36,343 bases of DNA from Parvularia atlantis. Lineage: Eukaryota; Opisthokonta; Rotosphaerida. The notes beneath the pieces were generated by a model. It was not told the DNA's origin. It searched no databases and saw only the letters and a list, made by a program, of their open reading frames with translations. Position 1 is the first letter of the stretch; every line of letters begins with the position of its first letter. Shown here piece by piece: positions 8,969-20,700 of the stretch. Position numbers and translations under genes: made by a program. The DNA is taken from the NCBI GenBank assembly GCA_943704415.1, contig CALSCO010001112.1:4558-40900 (forward strand), read 5' to 3'.

Positions 8969-11900
8969 CTAGTCGAAGAAGTAGGCGCTATCGCGCACCT
9001 CGTTAATGTCAAAGTCGCCGCGCAGCGGCAGCGGCGAGATCTTGACCGGGCGGAAGTCGTTGCGCAGGCGCCGACGCAGCTCCTCCTTGTCGACCTTGGC
9101 GGCCCCCTCGCCCGCGTTCTCGTCCGACGAGCTGTCGGCGTCGTTGCCGATGGACGGCTTGCCCGCGCCGATGACCGGGTCGTACACGAGGTTGCCGCCG
9201 TAATGGGCCACAAACTCGTTCCTGCGCGCGCGGCAGCGTTCGGGGACCGCACGCAGCACACGCGCAGGGCGCGCGCACCGCAGGTTGGTCATGATTGGCT
9301 GTGAGTGCAGCTTGATAAACTGCTCGCGGATGAGCGTGTTGAGCGTGTCGATGCTGGCCGCGTGCGTCCAGTACGAGTCGTGCACGGACGCGAACGTGAT
9401 CGGGTCCTGCGGCGAACCGGTCAGGCACAGCACAACACACGCAAGCGAGCGAGCCAGCGGGCGCACAGACCTTGAGCATGCGCGCCGCGACGGCCGTCAT
9501 GAGCATGTGCGTCGAGTCGAGCGAGTGGATAAAGTTGGGCGGGAAGGCCGACTTTTGTCGCATGACGTGCACGCGCTGGCGCGAATAGATGTCGTTGATC
9601 TGGACCGTCTGGAGCGTGGTGCGGATCTGGCGCAGGTTGATGCGGCGGTACGGCTGGACGATCGGCAGGCCTAGCGGCGTGGTCCAGACGACGAGCGTGT
9701 TGTCGCTGCAGCGCTTGAGCAGCTTGCGCCAGGCCGACTTGGAGCTCTTGCCCTGCACGTGTGCGTCCACGACCGCGTCCACGGCAGACGGCTGCGACGA
9801 ACGCGCAATCTCGCCCGCCGACTCGGTCAGCCACGACTGGATCTCGCGCGCGCCCTGGAAGATCTCGCCGAGCGATGCAAACACCTGCGCGCGCGCGGCA
9901 CGGTCAGCGGCACGATCAGCGCAAGCGTTGCACACGGCACGCCGCACCAGCCGCGCAATGTACACCGACGCGCCAAAGATCTTGTCCTCGGGCACGACCT
10001 GCTTCTCCTTGAGCCGGTTCTCGATCTGCAGGCGCGCACCCACAAACGTCACGCCGTACACGTTCGTCATGACCGTCTGCTTGACGATCTACGCGCCGTG
10101 GCGGTCAGCATGCACACTCGGGCCACACCGCGGCGCACCTTGCGCGTGATCTTGTCCTTCAGCAGCAGGCCCATCTGGTGGTTGCGCGAGGTCGGGTCCG
10201 CCGCGTCTGCGCCACGCCCGCGTCAGCCAGGCAGGTGTTACGGCAACGGCGTACCCTGCGCCACGCGCGCCGCCACGCGGTTCGCCACGACCGTGTACAC
10301 GTCCTGCGGCACGGGCGACGGGCGCAGGTTGACCGACTGCGCGCCGAGCACGTCGCCGCCCAGGGCCGCGTAGTGCTGCAGGCCGTTGCAGCTCCCGTCC
10401 TGGCGGCACAGTCAGCAGTATGCCAGCACAGGCGCCGGCGCCGGCGCACCTGGTGCACGGGCAGGTGCGACACAAACTCGGCCGGATTCGGATGCTTGAG
10501 CGCCTCGGACAGCTCAATGCACGTCGCGAGGGCCTGCCACGGGTCGTCTGAGTTCTTGATCCACCAGTGGTTCTGTGGGCGCACGCAGGTCATGAGGCCG
10601 CGGCGCACACGCAACGTGCGGCAGCCGGGCGCACGTTGCAAGGGTCCTCGGCCGCGGCGCGGATATTGTCCATCTGCGTGTCGATGTACGCCACGCGCCC
10701 GTCAAACGACAGCCTGCGCCGGCCGTCAGAGAGAGAGCGCCGCGCAGCCGCAGCGGGCGCCGCGCACTTGTCCTGCCCGAGGAGGTTGGCCAGGTGAATC
10801 TTGAGCCAGTACAGGCCGCGCGCGCCCAACGGCTGGCCCTCGTTGAACAGCAGCAGGCCGCGGCACAGGTCCGAGCCGACGTGGTTCAGGTGCGGCGGGA
10901 TGGGGTAGGCGCGCCCGCGAAAGTCGAGCGAGTGCGGAAAGTAGAACACGGCCTCGTCGTACTGCGCCGCTGCGTCAGTCCGTGCACACGCCGCGAGCGC
11001 TGGCGCGACAGTGACACGCACAGCCTTGGCGATCTCGAGCTTGTAGCTGGTGTCACACCGCAGGCCGTGCAGCTCGCGGTTGAGCTTCTCAATCTTGCGC
11101 TTGGCCACGACGTACTTGCGATACTCGGCCGGCGGCACGGCCCCCGGCCCTTCGCGCGGCGGCGGCGGCGGCAGCTCGAGGTCCTTGCGCTGCGGGATGT
11201 CGGCGATGCCCCCGTCGCGGTTCCAAAAGTGCTCGGCCACGGCCAGGGTCTGTCGAACGTGAGCGCAAAACCACGCACGAAAACCGGGCAACGCACTCGC
11301 TTGTTGATCCGCCACTGCGTCGCGCCGAGCACGTCCAGCGCCGCAAAGACGTGCTGCAGCTCGCCGCGCTCGCTCGCCTCGCGCAGGTGCGCCAGCTGCT
11401 CGGGGCTGTCCTTGACGCGCATGCACGGCTCTGCACGAAGCGTGCTGAGCACCCGGCCAGGCGCGCCGCGACGTCCGCGCACGCACTGTTCACGGTCAGG
11501 TAGCCGCCCGAGTTGTACGAGAACCACGGGCGCGGTCGCACGAGCATCGGCAGCATGCGCCCGTTGAGGAACTGTGCAGTGCGTTAGCCGTGGCGTCGCG
11601 ATCGGGCGGAGGCGGCGCAACGCACCTCGACGATGTTGGTCGCCTTGTTGATCACCTGGGCCACATCGTTGTGGAACTTGATCACGCCGACGGTCTTGGT
11701 GCCAATGAACGCCGTCGAGTGCCACAGTGCCGGCGCCGTGTCGTACCTGCACCAGCGTGTGAGCGCCCACCGCCCGAGCGGGTCGCGCCTGCGCACGTCG
11801 TTGTGCCGTCTGGCCGAACGGTGGGCACGTGGACCACGGCCGACTTGACGAGCAGGTCCAGCAGCAGCGAGCCGACCTGCCGTCGAGCAGTCAGCACGGC

Positions 11901-13924
11901 GCGGCAGGCGGGCGCACAGCAGCGCACCTTGGTCTTGATTGCGGTTGTCCAGCGCGGCGTCCAGTTGCCGTACTCCTTGCTCGTCTGCTCCTCCAGCTCC
12001 GAGTAGATCTTGCGAATCTGCGGGCAGCGTGAGCGCGCGTCGCGGGGTCAGGTCGCAAGCACGCCGCGACCTTGTTCTGGAACAGGCGCTGAGACGTCCA
12101 AATGCTCGACAGCTCCTCTGCCGTCATGTTGAGCTGCGCCATGCCGCGTCAAACACGCGACCGGCATAGTGCGCGCGCGCGAGGAAACGCACCTGCTTGC
12201 GGTTGCGCCGCAGCTGGTCGGCGTGGAACGTGGACTCGATCGCCGCGCCGATGCTCATGCACAGCGCGCCGACCTTCATGCCCGTGGTCTCGTTCTGCCG
12301 CAGCGTCTGGTGGTAGTGCGTGAGCACCTCGACCGCGACGGTGTCGGCGACGATCTCGGGCTTGATCTGCCTGATGTACTGGTACATGTCGCGATCGGCC
12401 AGGCCCTTCTCCTGCTGGTTGAAGCGCCGCAGCGCGTCCGTCAGGGCCGGCACGAAGCTCTCGCGCCAGCCGTGGATAATGCCGACGAGGTCATGCCGGT
12501 TGAAGATGATGTTGACGCTGCGGCGGGCGCCGTCAGCACTCATCGCACCGCTGTCGACAAACCCCGCACCTCATGTCCTGCTCGCGCAAAATGCGCTGCC
12601 GTGCGATCTCTACCGCGCGCGTCTCCAGCTCGATCTGCTTGTCGGTGAGCGAGATGCCCGGCGCCTTCATGATCGACAGGTTGGTCTGCATCGCCTGCAG
12701 GTTCGGGTTCTGCGCGCGCCGCTCGCTCAGCGCAGCCCGAGCTGGTGCACTCGCGCGGCCGCCGCACCCCCTCGACCGGTGCATTGCTCGCCTCCTCGCG
12801 CACAAACTGCCGCGCACGCTCGCGTCGCAGCGCGTAGTACTCGTCGCCGGGAAGGGCCACTTTGTCGTCGCTGCACTCACCCTGCGCGACCGCCTCCTCC
12901 TCGCGCTGCGCTTCGAGCAGCTGCTCCTTGAGCTCGGCCAGCTGCGACTTGCGCAGCGCGATGCCCGACTCGAGCGACCACTTGGTGAGCGACTGCGCGC
13001 GTTCGCGACGCGTCGGCCGCAGCGCTACGTGTTCGTGTGTCCCTCGCAAAGCGCACCTGCTCGATCACGCTCGCCTGCGCCGGGTTGAGCCCGGGCGCCG
13101 TCCACAGGTCGTCGACGAGCGTGTGCGGCGCGAGCGCGGCGAGTGCGTCGTACACCTCAAACAGGCGCGCCCAGGTGACGGCCGGCCTGCATGCGCCCGC
13201 TTGAGTGCGCGTCCGGGCGATCGGCACAAGCGACACACGTCTCGAGCGCGTGGCCGATGAATGACAGCGCAATGGCGGCGTTGGCGCGCCCGTCGCGCTC
13301 CTTCATCAGCTGCAGCATGCGCCAGGCCGCGGCCTCCTTGCGCGCGAGCTTGGTGCTGGCGAGGAGGCCGCGGATGTAGGCCGCGTAGATCTCGGTGGGC
13401 GCGCCCTTGGCCATGCCAAAGTGGCAGCGGTCGAGCAGCTGCCGCGCGCGCACCCAGTTCTCGTTTCGGATGCATGCGTCCAGCAGCGGCAGGCACTCGG
13501 CGACATCGACGCTGCGGACGGCGCGCGCGCGCGCGCACGTTCAGCCGGGCATGGTGACGCGCGCGCAATGTGCGCACTGCCGTCGCGGGGAGCGCTGCTG
13601 TGCAGGTCGCGGGCGCTGCCGCTGCTGCTGCTGCTGCTGCTGTTGCTGAGGTGGTGGTGGCCTCGGCTGCTGCTGCTGTTGCTGCTGCTGCCGTTGTAGC
13701 TGCGGCTGAGGCGGCTGAGGCGGCAGCAGCGCGCCATCGTCGCCGAGCAGCGGCAGCACGTCGTCCAGGTCCATGTCGCTCAGCAGGTGCTGCGGCGGCA
13801 TGCGCACGGCCGCGGCCGCGGGGCGCGCCATGGACGGCACCGCGTGCCCCGGCAGCGCGCCAGGCAGCGGCACAAGGCGCGGCAGGGCCGTGGCGAGCGA
13901 CCGGCGCCTCAGCGTGGCCAGCAT
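8969..13924 (-). CDS. RPO41: Mitochondrial single-subunit DNA-directed RNA polymerase
   Basis: Phage T7-type polymerase that transcribes mitochondrial DNA. The start at 13924 gives [20 protein letters not shown], an arginine-rich presequence, followed by a glutamine/proline-rich linker. A helical PPR-like stretch ([20 protein letters not shown]) comes next. The core shows [20 protein letters not shown], an [12 protein letters not shown] palm motif A (near 10360), [16 protein letters not shown] (the lysine and tyrosine of the O helix), [14 protein letters not shown], and [12 protein letters not shown] with the second catalytic aspartate. The end [14 protein letters not shown] matches the yeast C-terminus. 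The gene has many GTGCG introns. It lies head to head with the PPxY membrane-protein gene, 96 bases between start codons. The family call is very secure; individual exon edges are not all fixed. Confidence 0.95.
13612..13698. repeat. CTG/TTG microsatellite (polyQ/P linker of RPO41)
   Basis: Interrupted CTG runs on the plus strand read on the minus strand as [18 protein letters not shown] and similar, between the presequence and the polymerase body. Low-complexity, likely disordered and length-variable. Confidence 0.8.
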
Positions 13925-14020
13925 ATGTACAGGCAATGTGGGTCACTTGAAGGGCAAACAGATACAGTGACACTTTGACGTCACGCCATCCGCCGATCGA
14001 GTCAGACTCACAGGCGCCGC

Positions 14021-15178
14021 ATGCCGACCACCTACGTCGTGTCGGTGCGCGCCCCGCCGCCCGCGCGCGACCCGCCCGCGCTTGACCCGCCCGCGCTCAC
14101 ACCGGCTCACACCTGCGCGCGTGCAACCGCAGATCATGAATGAACGCGAGTCGCGCCTCGTCGAGCTGCGCCAGGCCCGCACGCGCCTGCGCATGCAGCT
14201 CGTCGTCGTGCTCACGGTCATGAGCGTGGCCATCGCCTTCCTGGCCGTGTACTTCTTCGCCTTCCAGAGCGGTGCGGCACCCGCGGCCCGGCGCGCGCTT
14301 GCCGGGCGGCTGGGCTTAACTGGGCGTGGCGTCAACGACGCGGCCGCAGCGAGCGCGTCGTGGTGGGTCTGGTTCTCGCTCATCGCCTACGGCCTGTTCA
14401 TCATCTACTACATCCTGCGGTACCGGCGCATGGTGCACGGGATCAACTACGACATCCGCCTGCTCTCCAACAACATTCCCCAGTTCACGACCGACGACCG
14501 CCGCGAGCTCACGCCGGAGGAGGAGCGCTCGGTCATGCCGCCGTCGTACGCGAGCGCGCTCACGCACCCGAACCGGCCTAACGGCATGCTCGTGCCGGAC
14601 GCGACGATGCTGCCGCCGCCGCCGACGTACGACGAGGCCGCGCACGTGCGTCTTCGTTTCGTCTTGTCCATCTGTCCGTCCGTCGCTTGCCTGACGTCGG
14701 TGTGTGTGCGCAGGATCCGGACATGCTCGTGCCGTCGGCAATCTTGCTGTCGCAGGGCATCGTCTCGCCCGCGCGGGACGCCCGGCCAACCGACGAGATC
14801 GCCGAGCCGCCGTCGGGGACCGCGCCCGCGTGGCTGCTGCGGAGCGGCGCGGAGGAAGGCCGACTGGGCGAGCCCAGGCCGGACCCATCGCAGGCGCAGT
14901 ACACGCTGGACGAGCTGCTGCAGGGCCTGGCAATGGCGCCGAGCGACGACGAGCGGCTCGAGCTGCTGCTGCTGTTCCGGCCGCGCCTGCCGCCGCTCAC
15001 GAGCGTGCAGGTGCGGCTGGTGCTGCGCGCGTTCGAGGAGGAGGATGCGCAGGTGCGCGCGGCACTCGAGCTGTTCGGGCTGGTGTCGGACAGGAACGCG
15101 TTTGACGATACAGTCGTGACGACGGTGTTCTCGCTGCAGCGGCAGGCCGCGCTGCGGCACGCGCTGGCCGCCAAGTGA
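14021..15178 (+). CDS. Two-pass membrane protein with PPxY motifs and DUF4476-like C-terminus
   Basis: No named family for the whole protein. Exon 1 (14021-14044, MPTTYVVS) joins in phase to IMNERESRLVELRQARTRLR after an 88-base intron. Two membrane spans follow: QLVVVLTVMSVAIAFLAVYF and WWVWFSLIAYGLFIIYYIL. The next section carries MPPSYASA and LPPPPTYDEA, both PPxY-type ligands for WW domains as found in NEDD4/Rsp5 ubiquitin ligases. A 68-base intron (14646-14713) leads to DPDMLVPSAILLSQG. The C-terminal ~90 residues (YTLDELLQGLAM, LTSVQVRLVLRAFEEEDAQV, FDDTVVTTVFSL) resemble the DUF4476 helical repeat. An adaptor that brings an Rsp5-type ligase to a membrane is a reasonable inference, not shown. 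An alternative start is the ATG at 14136. Confidence 0.75.
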
Positions 15179-15306
15179 CCCTCGCCACACCCTCCTCGCT
15201 GCAACGCTGTTTGTATGTAGCTCGCAATTGAAGGCATCCGCGCAAACGAGCGCGTCCAGTGCGAACCAATCCACGTGGACGCGCGATTCGCACACGACGC
15301 GCAGGC

Positions 15307-17697
15307 ATGTCGGCGTTGAGCGCGCGCATCTTGGGGCGCGCACGCGGTCAGCAACGCGGCCGCGCCGTGGCCGCCGCGCTTTCGTCGTTCGCGCCGGCGG
15401 CGCCGCAGCCGGACGGCCGCCGCGTGCCGCCGTTCTACATCGTCGACACGACGCTGCGCGAGGGTGAGCAGTTCGCGACGACCGAGTTCACGCGCCAGGA
15501 CCGCGTGTACATTGCGCACGTCCTCGACAAGGTGCGGGTGTGGGCCGGCGGCCGTGCGGCGCGGAAGGGCTGACGTGCCGCACCGCGGCAAGATCGGCGT
15601 GGACTACATCGAACTCGTCAACCCGGCCGCGAGCATGCAGGCCGTGCGCGACTGCGAGGCCATCGCGCGGCTCAACCTGCGGTCCAAGGTGCTCACGCAC
15701 ACGCGCTGCAACATGAGCGACGTCAAGACGGCCGTGAGCACGGGCGTCAAGGTGCACGCGCGGTCTGCCGTTCTGCCGCCGTCCCGCATGGCTCACGCGC
15801 CGGCAGGGCGTCAACCTGTACATGGCCACGTCGGGGCTGCTGCGCCAGCACTCGCACGGCAAGGGCATCGACGCCATCATCGACATCGCCTCCGAGGTGA
15901 TCAAATACGTCAAGAGCCACGGCCTTGAGGTGCGATTCAGCTGCGAGGACACCTTCCGCTCCGACAAGACCGACCTGCTGCGCATCTACGCAGTGCGCCG
16001 CGCGGCCCCACATCCGCACGTGCGCGCGCACAGGCTGATGAGGGGCGCGCGCAGGCCGTCGACAAGCTGGGCGTTGACCGCGTCGGCCTGGCGGACACGG
16101 TCGGCGTGGCCACGCCGTTCGAGGTGTACGAGACCGTGCGCGCCGTGCGCGAGGTGCTCAAGCCGACGACCGGTATCGAGTTTCACACGCACGACGACAC
16201 CGGCTGCTGCATCGCCAACGCGTACGTGGCGCTTGAGGCCGGTGCGACGCACATCGACACGTGCGTCCTCGGCATCGGCGAGGTGCGTCGCGCGTCTTCG
16301 TGGCAGCACGAATGCTCGTCTGATCGCGCGACGCGCACAGCGCAACGGCATTACGCCGCTTGGCGGCTTTCTCGCCCGCATATACACGCTCGACAAGGAG
16401 CTCGTCAAGGTGCGTGCGCCACCGGCGTTGCGCGCTCGCTCACTAACAGCCGCCGCCGCGTGCGCCAGTCGCGTTACGACCTGACCATGCTGCGCTCGCT
16501 CGAGAAGTACGTCGCCCAGGCCGCCGACATCACCATCCCGTTCAACAACTACATCACCGGCTCGAGGTGCCGTGTGCACGCGCGCGTGTGAGTGTGCGCG
16601 CCGCACCGACGCCCCATGCGCCCGCAGCGCCTTCACGCACAAGGCCGGCGTGCACTCGAAGGCGGTCATGGCCAACCCGGGCGCGTACGAGGTGAGCGCA
16701 CTGTGCCGATGCACGGCGGCCGTGCTCACGCGCCGCCGCAGGTGATCGACCCGGCCGACTTTGGCGTCGAGCGCCGCATCCAGTTTGCGCACCGGCTGAC
16801 GGGCTGGAACGCGATGGCGCACAGGGCCAAGCAGCTTGGTGCGGCACGGCTGACACCGCAATGCGCTCATCTGTGCGCAGGTCTCGACATCTCGGACGAC
16901 CAGATCAAGGCCGCGACGACCAAGATCAAGAACCTGGCCGACCAGCGGTCGATCACGATGGACCAGGTGCGGACGCGGCGCGCGGGTGGTGCAGTGGACG
17001 TGACCGTGGTGCTGCGCGCCAGGTCGACGCGATTCTCATGCGGCTCGCCGCCGGGCCGCGCACGTCGAGCTCGCAATTCATGACCGTGTCGACGACGCAC
17101 ACGTCGACCGAGCTGCAGGTGCGCGCTTTGGCGGCCGGCAATGTGCGCGCACTGAAGCACGCGCCGGACGAGCAGAAGGCGGCCGAGCTCGCGCGCGCCG
17201 CGCTGGCCAAGTACGAGGCCGCGATGGCGATGGAGGCGGTCGAGTCGCTCGACAAGGCCAAGGCGGCCGGTGCGGGCGCCGTGTGGCCACCGCTGGGTTG
17301 ACCCTCACACGGTGGCACGCGATCGCGCAGACACCCGCCCGACAACGGCCATCCGCGTGACCGGGCACTTGCTCGATAAGGCCCTGCTCAACCGCCTGCT
17401 CGACATCGCCGTCGACAGCCCGTGCGACTTTGAGGTGGAGGAGCTCAATGTGGCGCAGGCCAACGAGCTACACTCGAACGCGGTCATCCGGCTGTGGGGC
17501 GAGTCACAGGCACGTCGCCGCATCTGCAGTACCGTGACACCGCTGCTGACGGGGCTCGCATGCAGGCCGACCTGGACGCGGTGCTCAAGGTGATGCACCA
17601 GCTGGTCGAGGGCCACGCGCCGATCGCGCAGTGCACCATGACCGTGCTCGACGCGCACAGCGGCACGCACAAGCTCGACGACGACCTGCCATTGTGA
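15307..17697 (+). CDS. LYS20: Homocitrate synthase fused to a LOR/SDH-type domain
   Basis: Condenses acetyl-CoA and 2-oxoglutarate to homocitrate, the committed step of fungal lysine synthesis. The core shows [19 protein letters not shown], the metal ligands of [60 protein letters not shown] and [14 protein letters not shown]. Coding exons: 15307-15531, 15593-15751, 15807-15992, 16055-16282, 16341-16409, 16469-16566, 16628-16691, 16742-16838, 16881-16966, 17023-17269. All join in phase; introns are 42-62 bases. After a helical linker (to about residue 486), intron 17270-17330 leads in phase to [20 protein letters not shown] followed by [19 protein letters not shown]. This is the small conserved domain known from LOR/SDH and lysine-ketoglutarate reductase/saccharopine dehydrogenase proteins. 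One more intron (about 17534-17565) leads to [16 protein letters not shown] and the stop. Total is about 597 residues against about 430 in yeast. An arginine-rich N-terminus may be a mitochondrial presequence. Confidence 0.92.
17270..17330 (+). other. Intron joining homocitrate synthase to the LOR/SDH-type domain
   Basis: A 61-base intron starting GTGCGGGCG and ending GATCGCGCAG, with TTGACCCTCAC as a branch-like motif. It follows the first base of a codon and rejoins to give GAC, which moves the reading into the frame of the second domain. Without splicing the enzyme would stop at 17299-17301. No ATG opens the downstream frame before the conserved domain, which argues against a separate gene. 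Confidence 0.75.
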
Positions 17698-17737
17698 TTC
17701 CGAGCGTGTGTGTGAACGCAGACAGGCATTTGAAGTT

Positions 17738-20700
17738 ATGGCCGCGTGTCATCGTACGCGCGGGTTGCTCGCGCTGCGCCTGCTTCGCGCGCCGCTGCGC
17801 ACGGCCGCGACGGGCGCGGGCCCGGACAAGCTCGGCGCGCAGGCCGCCGCGCACCACCGGCAGCTGCAGCTCGACGAGACCGTGCGCGCGCGCCGGCCGG
17901 CCGACACGGTCGCCGTGCTCGCGGCCGCGCAGCAGCCGGGCGCCGAGGGCCTCGCGCGCCGCCCGCTCGGCGCCAAGACGGCTGACCGCGCGTTCCTGCG
18001 CGACTACCTCGCCGAGCTGCACGCGCAGGGGCTGCTGCCGCTGCTCGGGCCGCGGTGCGTGCTGCGCACGCGTCCAGCTGTGCGTGTTCTGAGCGCCGCA
18101 CGACGCAGCGGCCTCGTCGACGCCTTCGTGCGGCTCGCGGCGATGCATGACGACGACGGCATGGCCGCGCTCTTCGCGCGCGTGCCCGACGCCGACCTGG
18201 CCGCCGACGTCTGCGAGGCGTTCCTGCGCGGCTGCGCCGATCTCGGCCGCCACGACCACGCCGTTGAGGCCTTTGGACGCGTGCGCACGCGTCGGCCGGA
18301 GCTCGTGTCGCCGCAGCTGGTCGAGCTGGTGCGCGCCGCGTGGCGCCTCGCGTCGCGCACGCTCACGTCGCAAGACCAGGTCCTGCTCAGCATGCGTGCG
18401 GCCAGCCAGAAGCCGCTCGCCATTGTTGTGGTCGACCAAGCGCGCGCGCTCGGTGTGCCCATGACCGCACCCATGCTCAACGCGATGCTGCGGTGCGGAC
18501 TGCACGCGTGCTGCCCGCCGTGGAGCCGCTCACCTGTCTCGCGCGACGTGGCAGGCTCGCCGCCCTCGCAATCGACCTGCCGTGGGCGCAGCAGCTCTGG
18601 GCCGAGGGCGCGGCGGATGTCGACTCGTATCCGCACATGGCGCGCCTGCTGACCGTCTACCGCCTGCAGCCGCAGGGTGCGCGCTGTTGCACCTGCTCGC
18701 CGCACAGCCAGCGGCCTTATCGCGCGAGGTTGAGTAGTGCTGCAGCTTGTGCGTGAGGCGATCACGCGCGGGGCGGCGACACCAGCGCTGTTTGCGGCCG
18801 TCTATGCGGCATGCGAGCTCACCGGCAATCTCGACCTCGTCGACATCGTGCGCTCGTGTGCGGGCTGCCTGCACGGTCGCGGCTGACGCAGTTGCTGCCG
18901 CAGATTGTCAGGCGCGAGGCGCGCCAGCTGCCGCCCTCGGTCGTCGTCGGCTCGCCCGCTCTGCTCACGCCAATCTTGCGCCTGTGTAAGCGCCGCCAGG
19001 GCCGCGAGCGCGCGACGCAGTACGTCGACATGGCGCTGGGTGCGCTGCCCGCCTGCTGCATCCACAGCCGCACGGGCTCACACGCCGCGCCAGACGTGCT
19101 CGAGAGCCGCGCGAACGGGACAGATTGGAACTTTCTTAGCGAGGTGGCCGACACGGTTGCGATGACGGGCGAGCCGCGGCAGTCGATACGTCTGCTGCGC
19201 ATCGAGTGCGTGTGGGCGCACCGCCTGCCGTAGCTGCTCACGCGCGGACGCTGTCAGGCGCATGGCCGGCATGCCCACCAGCCGCGGCCGCCTCGACCGC
19301 GTGGCGCGCACGCTAATCCAGGCCAGCCGCGCGGCTGACGTGCTCGAGCTGTACACTGAGTTTGTACTGTGCGTGGTGCTGTGCCGCGCGTGGCCCGGCT
19401 CGGAGCACTGAGCTTGTGCCCGAGCAGGTCTGGGCATGTGCCCAGCACGGGCTTCTTGCTGCGCGTGGGGTACACGATCGCGATGCTGCCATCCGTGCCG
19501 GGCGAGCTGGTGGAGCAGTTTGTGAAGGACGTGCGCACGGTACGCACGGCGGCCTGTGCGTTGCGCCCGGGGGGGTCACGCCTGACGCGCGGCGGCAGAC
19601 CGGCATCGAGCTCGACCGCAACACGCTCATGTCGCTCGCCGTGCGCGCGCTCACGGCCGAGCCGCCGCTCGACACGGTCGACGAGCTCGTGGCCTACCTC
19701 ATGGGCGCCTTCCCGGCCTCGGTCGGCTCGCTTGACGCAGCGAATGCGGTGAGCGCAGAGCAAAGCACGTTTAGCGCGCCGTGCTCACACGCTTGCGCGC
19801 ACAGCGTTACGCGCTAGGCTCGAGCGTGCACGCGGCCGTCGCGAGTGCGCTGGCGCAGACCGCGTTCACGGACGCCGAGAGCAACGTCGCGACCGTGATC
19901 GGTGCGTGCGCACGCAGCCAGCACAGCGCAGCGCACGCTTGACGCGCGGTGCACGCAGGCCTGCTGCGGAGCGGCTGTTTGCCGGAAGCAGTGACGTGGT
20001 GGCAGCGCGTGCGGGACACCGTGCAAGCGGCCGAGCCGCTCGCGCAGGTGCTCCTGGCCGCGTGCCGCCTGCCCAAGGACAACGCTGGGATGAACCCGCT
20101 TGCGCTGCGCGAGTTTGTGAACGACGTGCTCGCGACGGTGCGCACCCGAGCAGGCGTTTGTCCGCATGCCCATGACCCCGTGCGCACAGACTGTGCGCGA
20201 CCAGCGACGGCTCATCGCAAGCGACGCGCTCCTGGCCGCGGCCGTGATCGACGCCTACAGCTTTGTCGGCGATGTCGCGGGCGCGTGGCAGGTCTTTCGC
20301 ATCGCGCAGGCGCAGGGTGCGCACGACGCGTGTGGCTGCTGTGCCGCGCTCACCGCCGTGTGGCGCGGCAGCTGCCGACGGGCGCGCCCCAGCGACGCTG
20401 CACAAGAAGCTGCTGTACGCGCTCGTGACCAACGGGGCGTTTGTTGAGGCGCTCGAGGCGGCCGACATGCTCGTGCGTGCGCGTGCGAGCAGTGCGGGCC
20501 GCGGGCGGGAGGTGACGCGTGTGTGCAGAGCGACGCGGACGTGCCGCTCGACGGCGAGCTGTTTGACGTGCTCATGCAACTCTACCGCAAGATCAACAAC
20601 GTTGCTGGTGCGTGGCTACGCCGTGTGCGCGCACAAGGAGCGACTGACGGGTGCGTCGCGCAGGCATGCGCAAGCTGTTTGAGACGATGGTTGCGCGCGG

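Noticed and set aside
17302-17697. The LOR/SDH-type domain as a separate small gene
   Set aside because: No ATG precedes the conserved domain in its frame, and a phased intron joins it to homocitrate synthase. A separate gene remains a weaker alternative.
14021-17697. A bacterial origin suggested by high GC and close gene packing
   Set aside because: Dense spliceosomal introns, UPF1, NTF2, NSE4 and VPS45 are eukaryotic.
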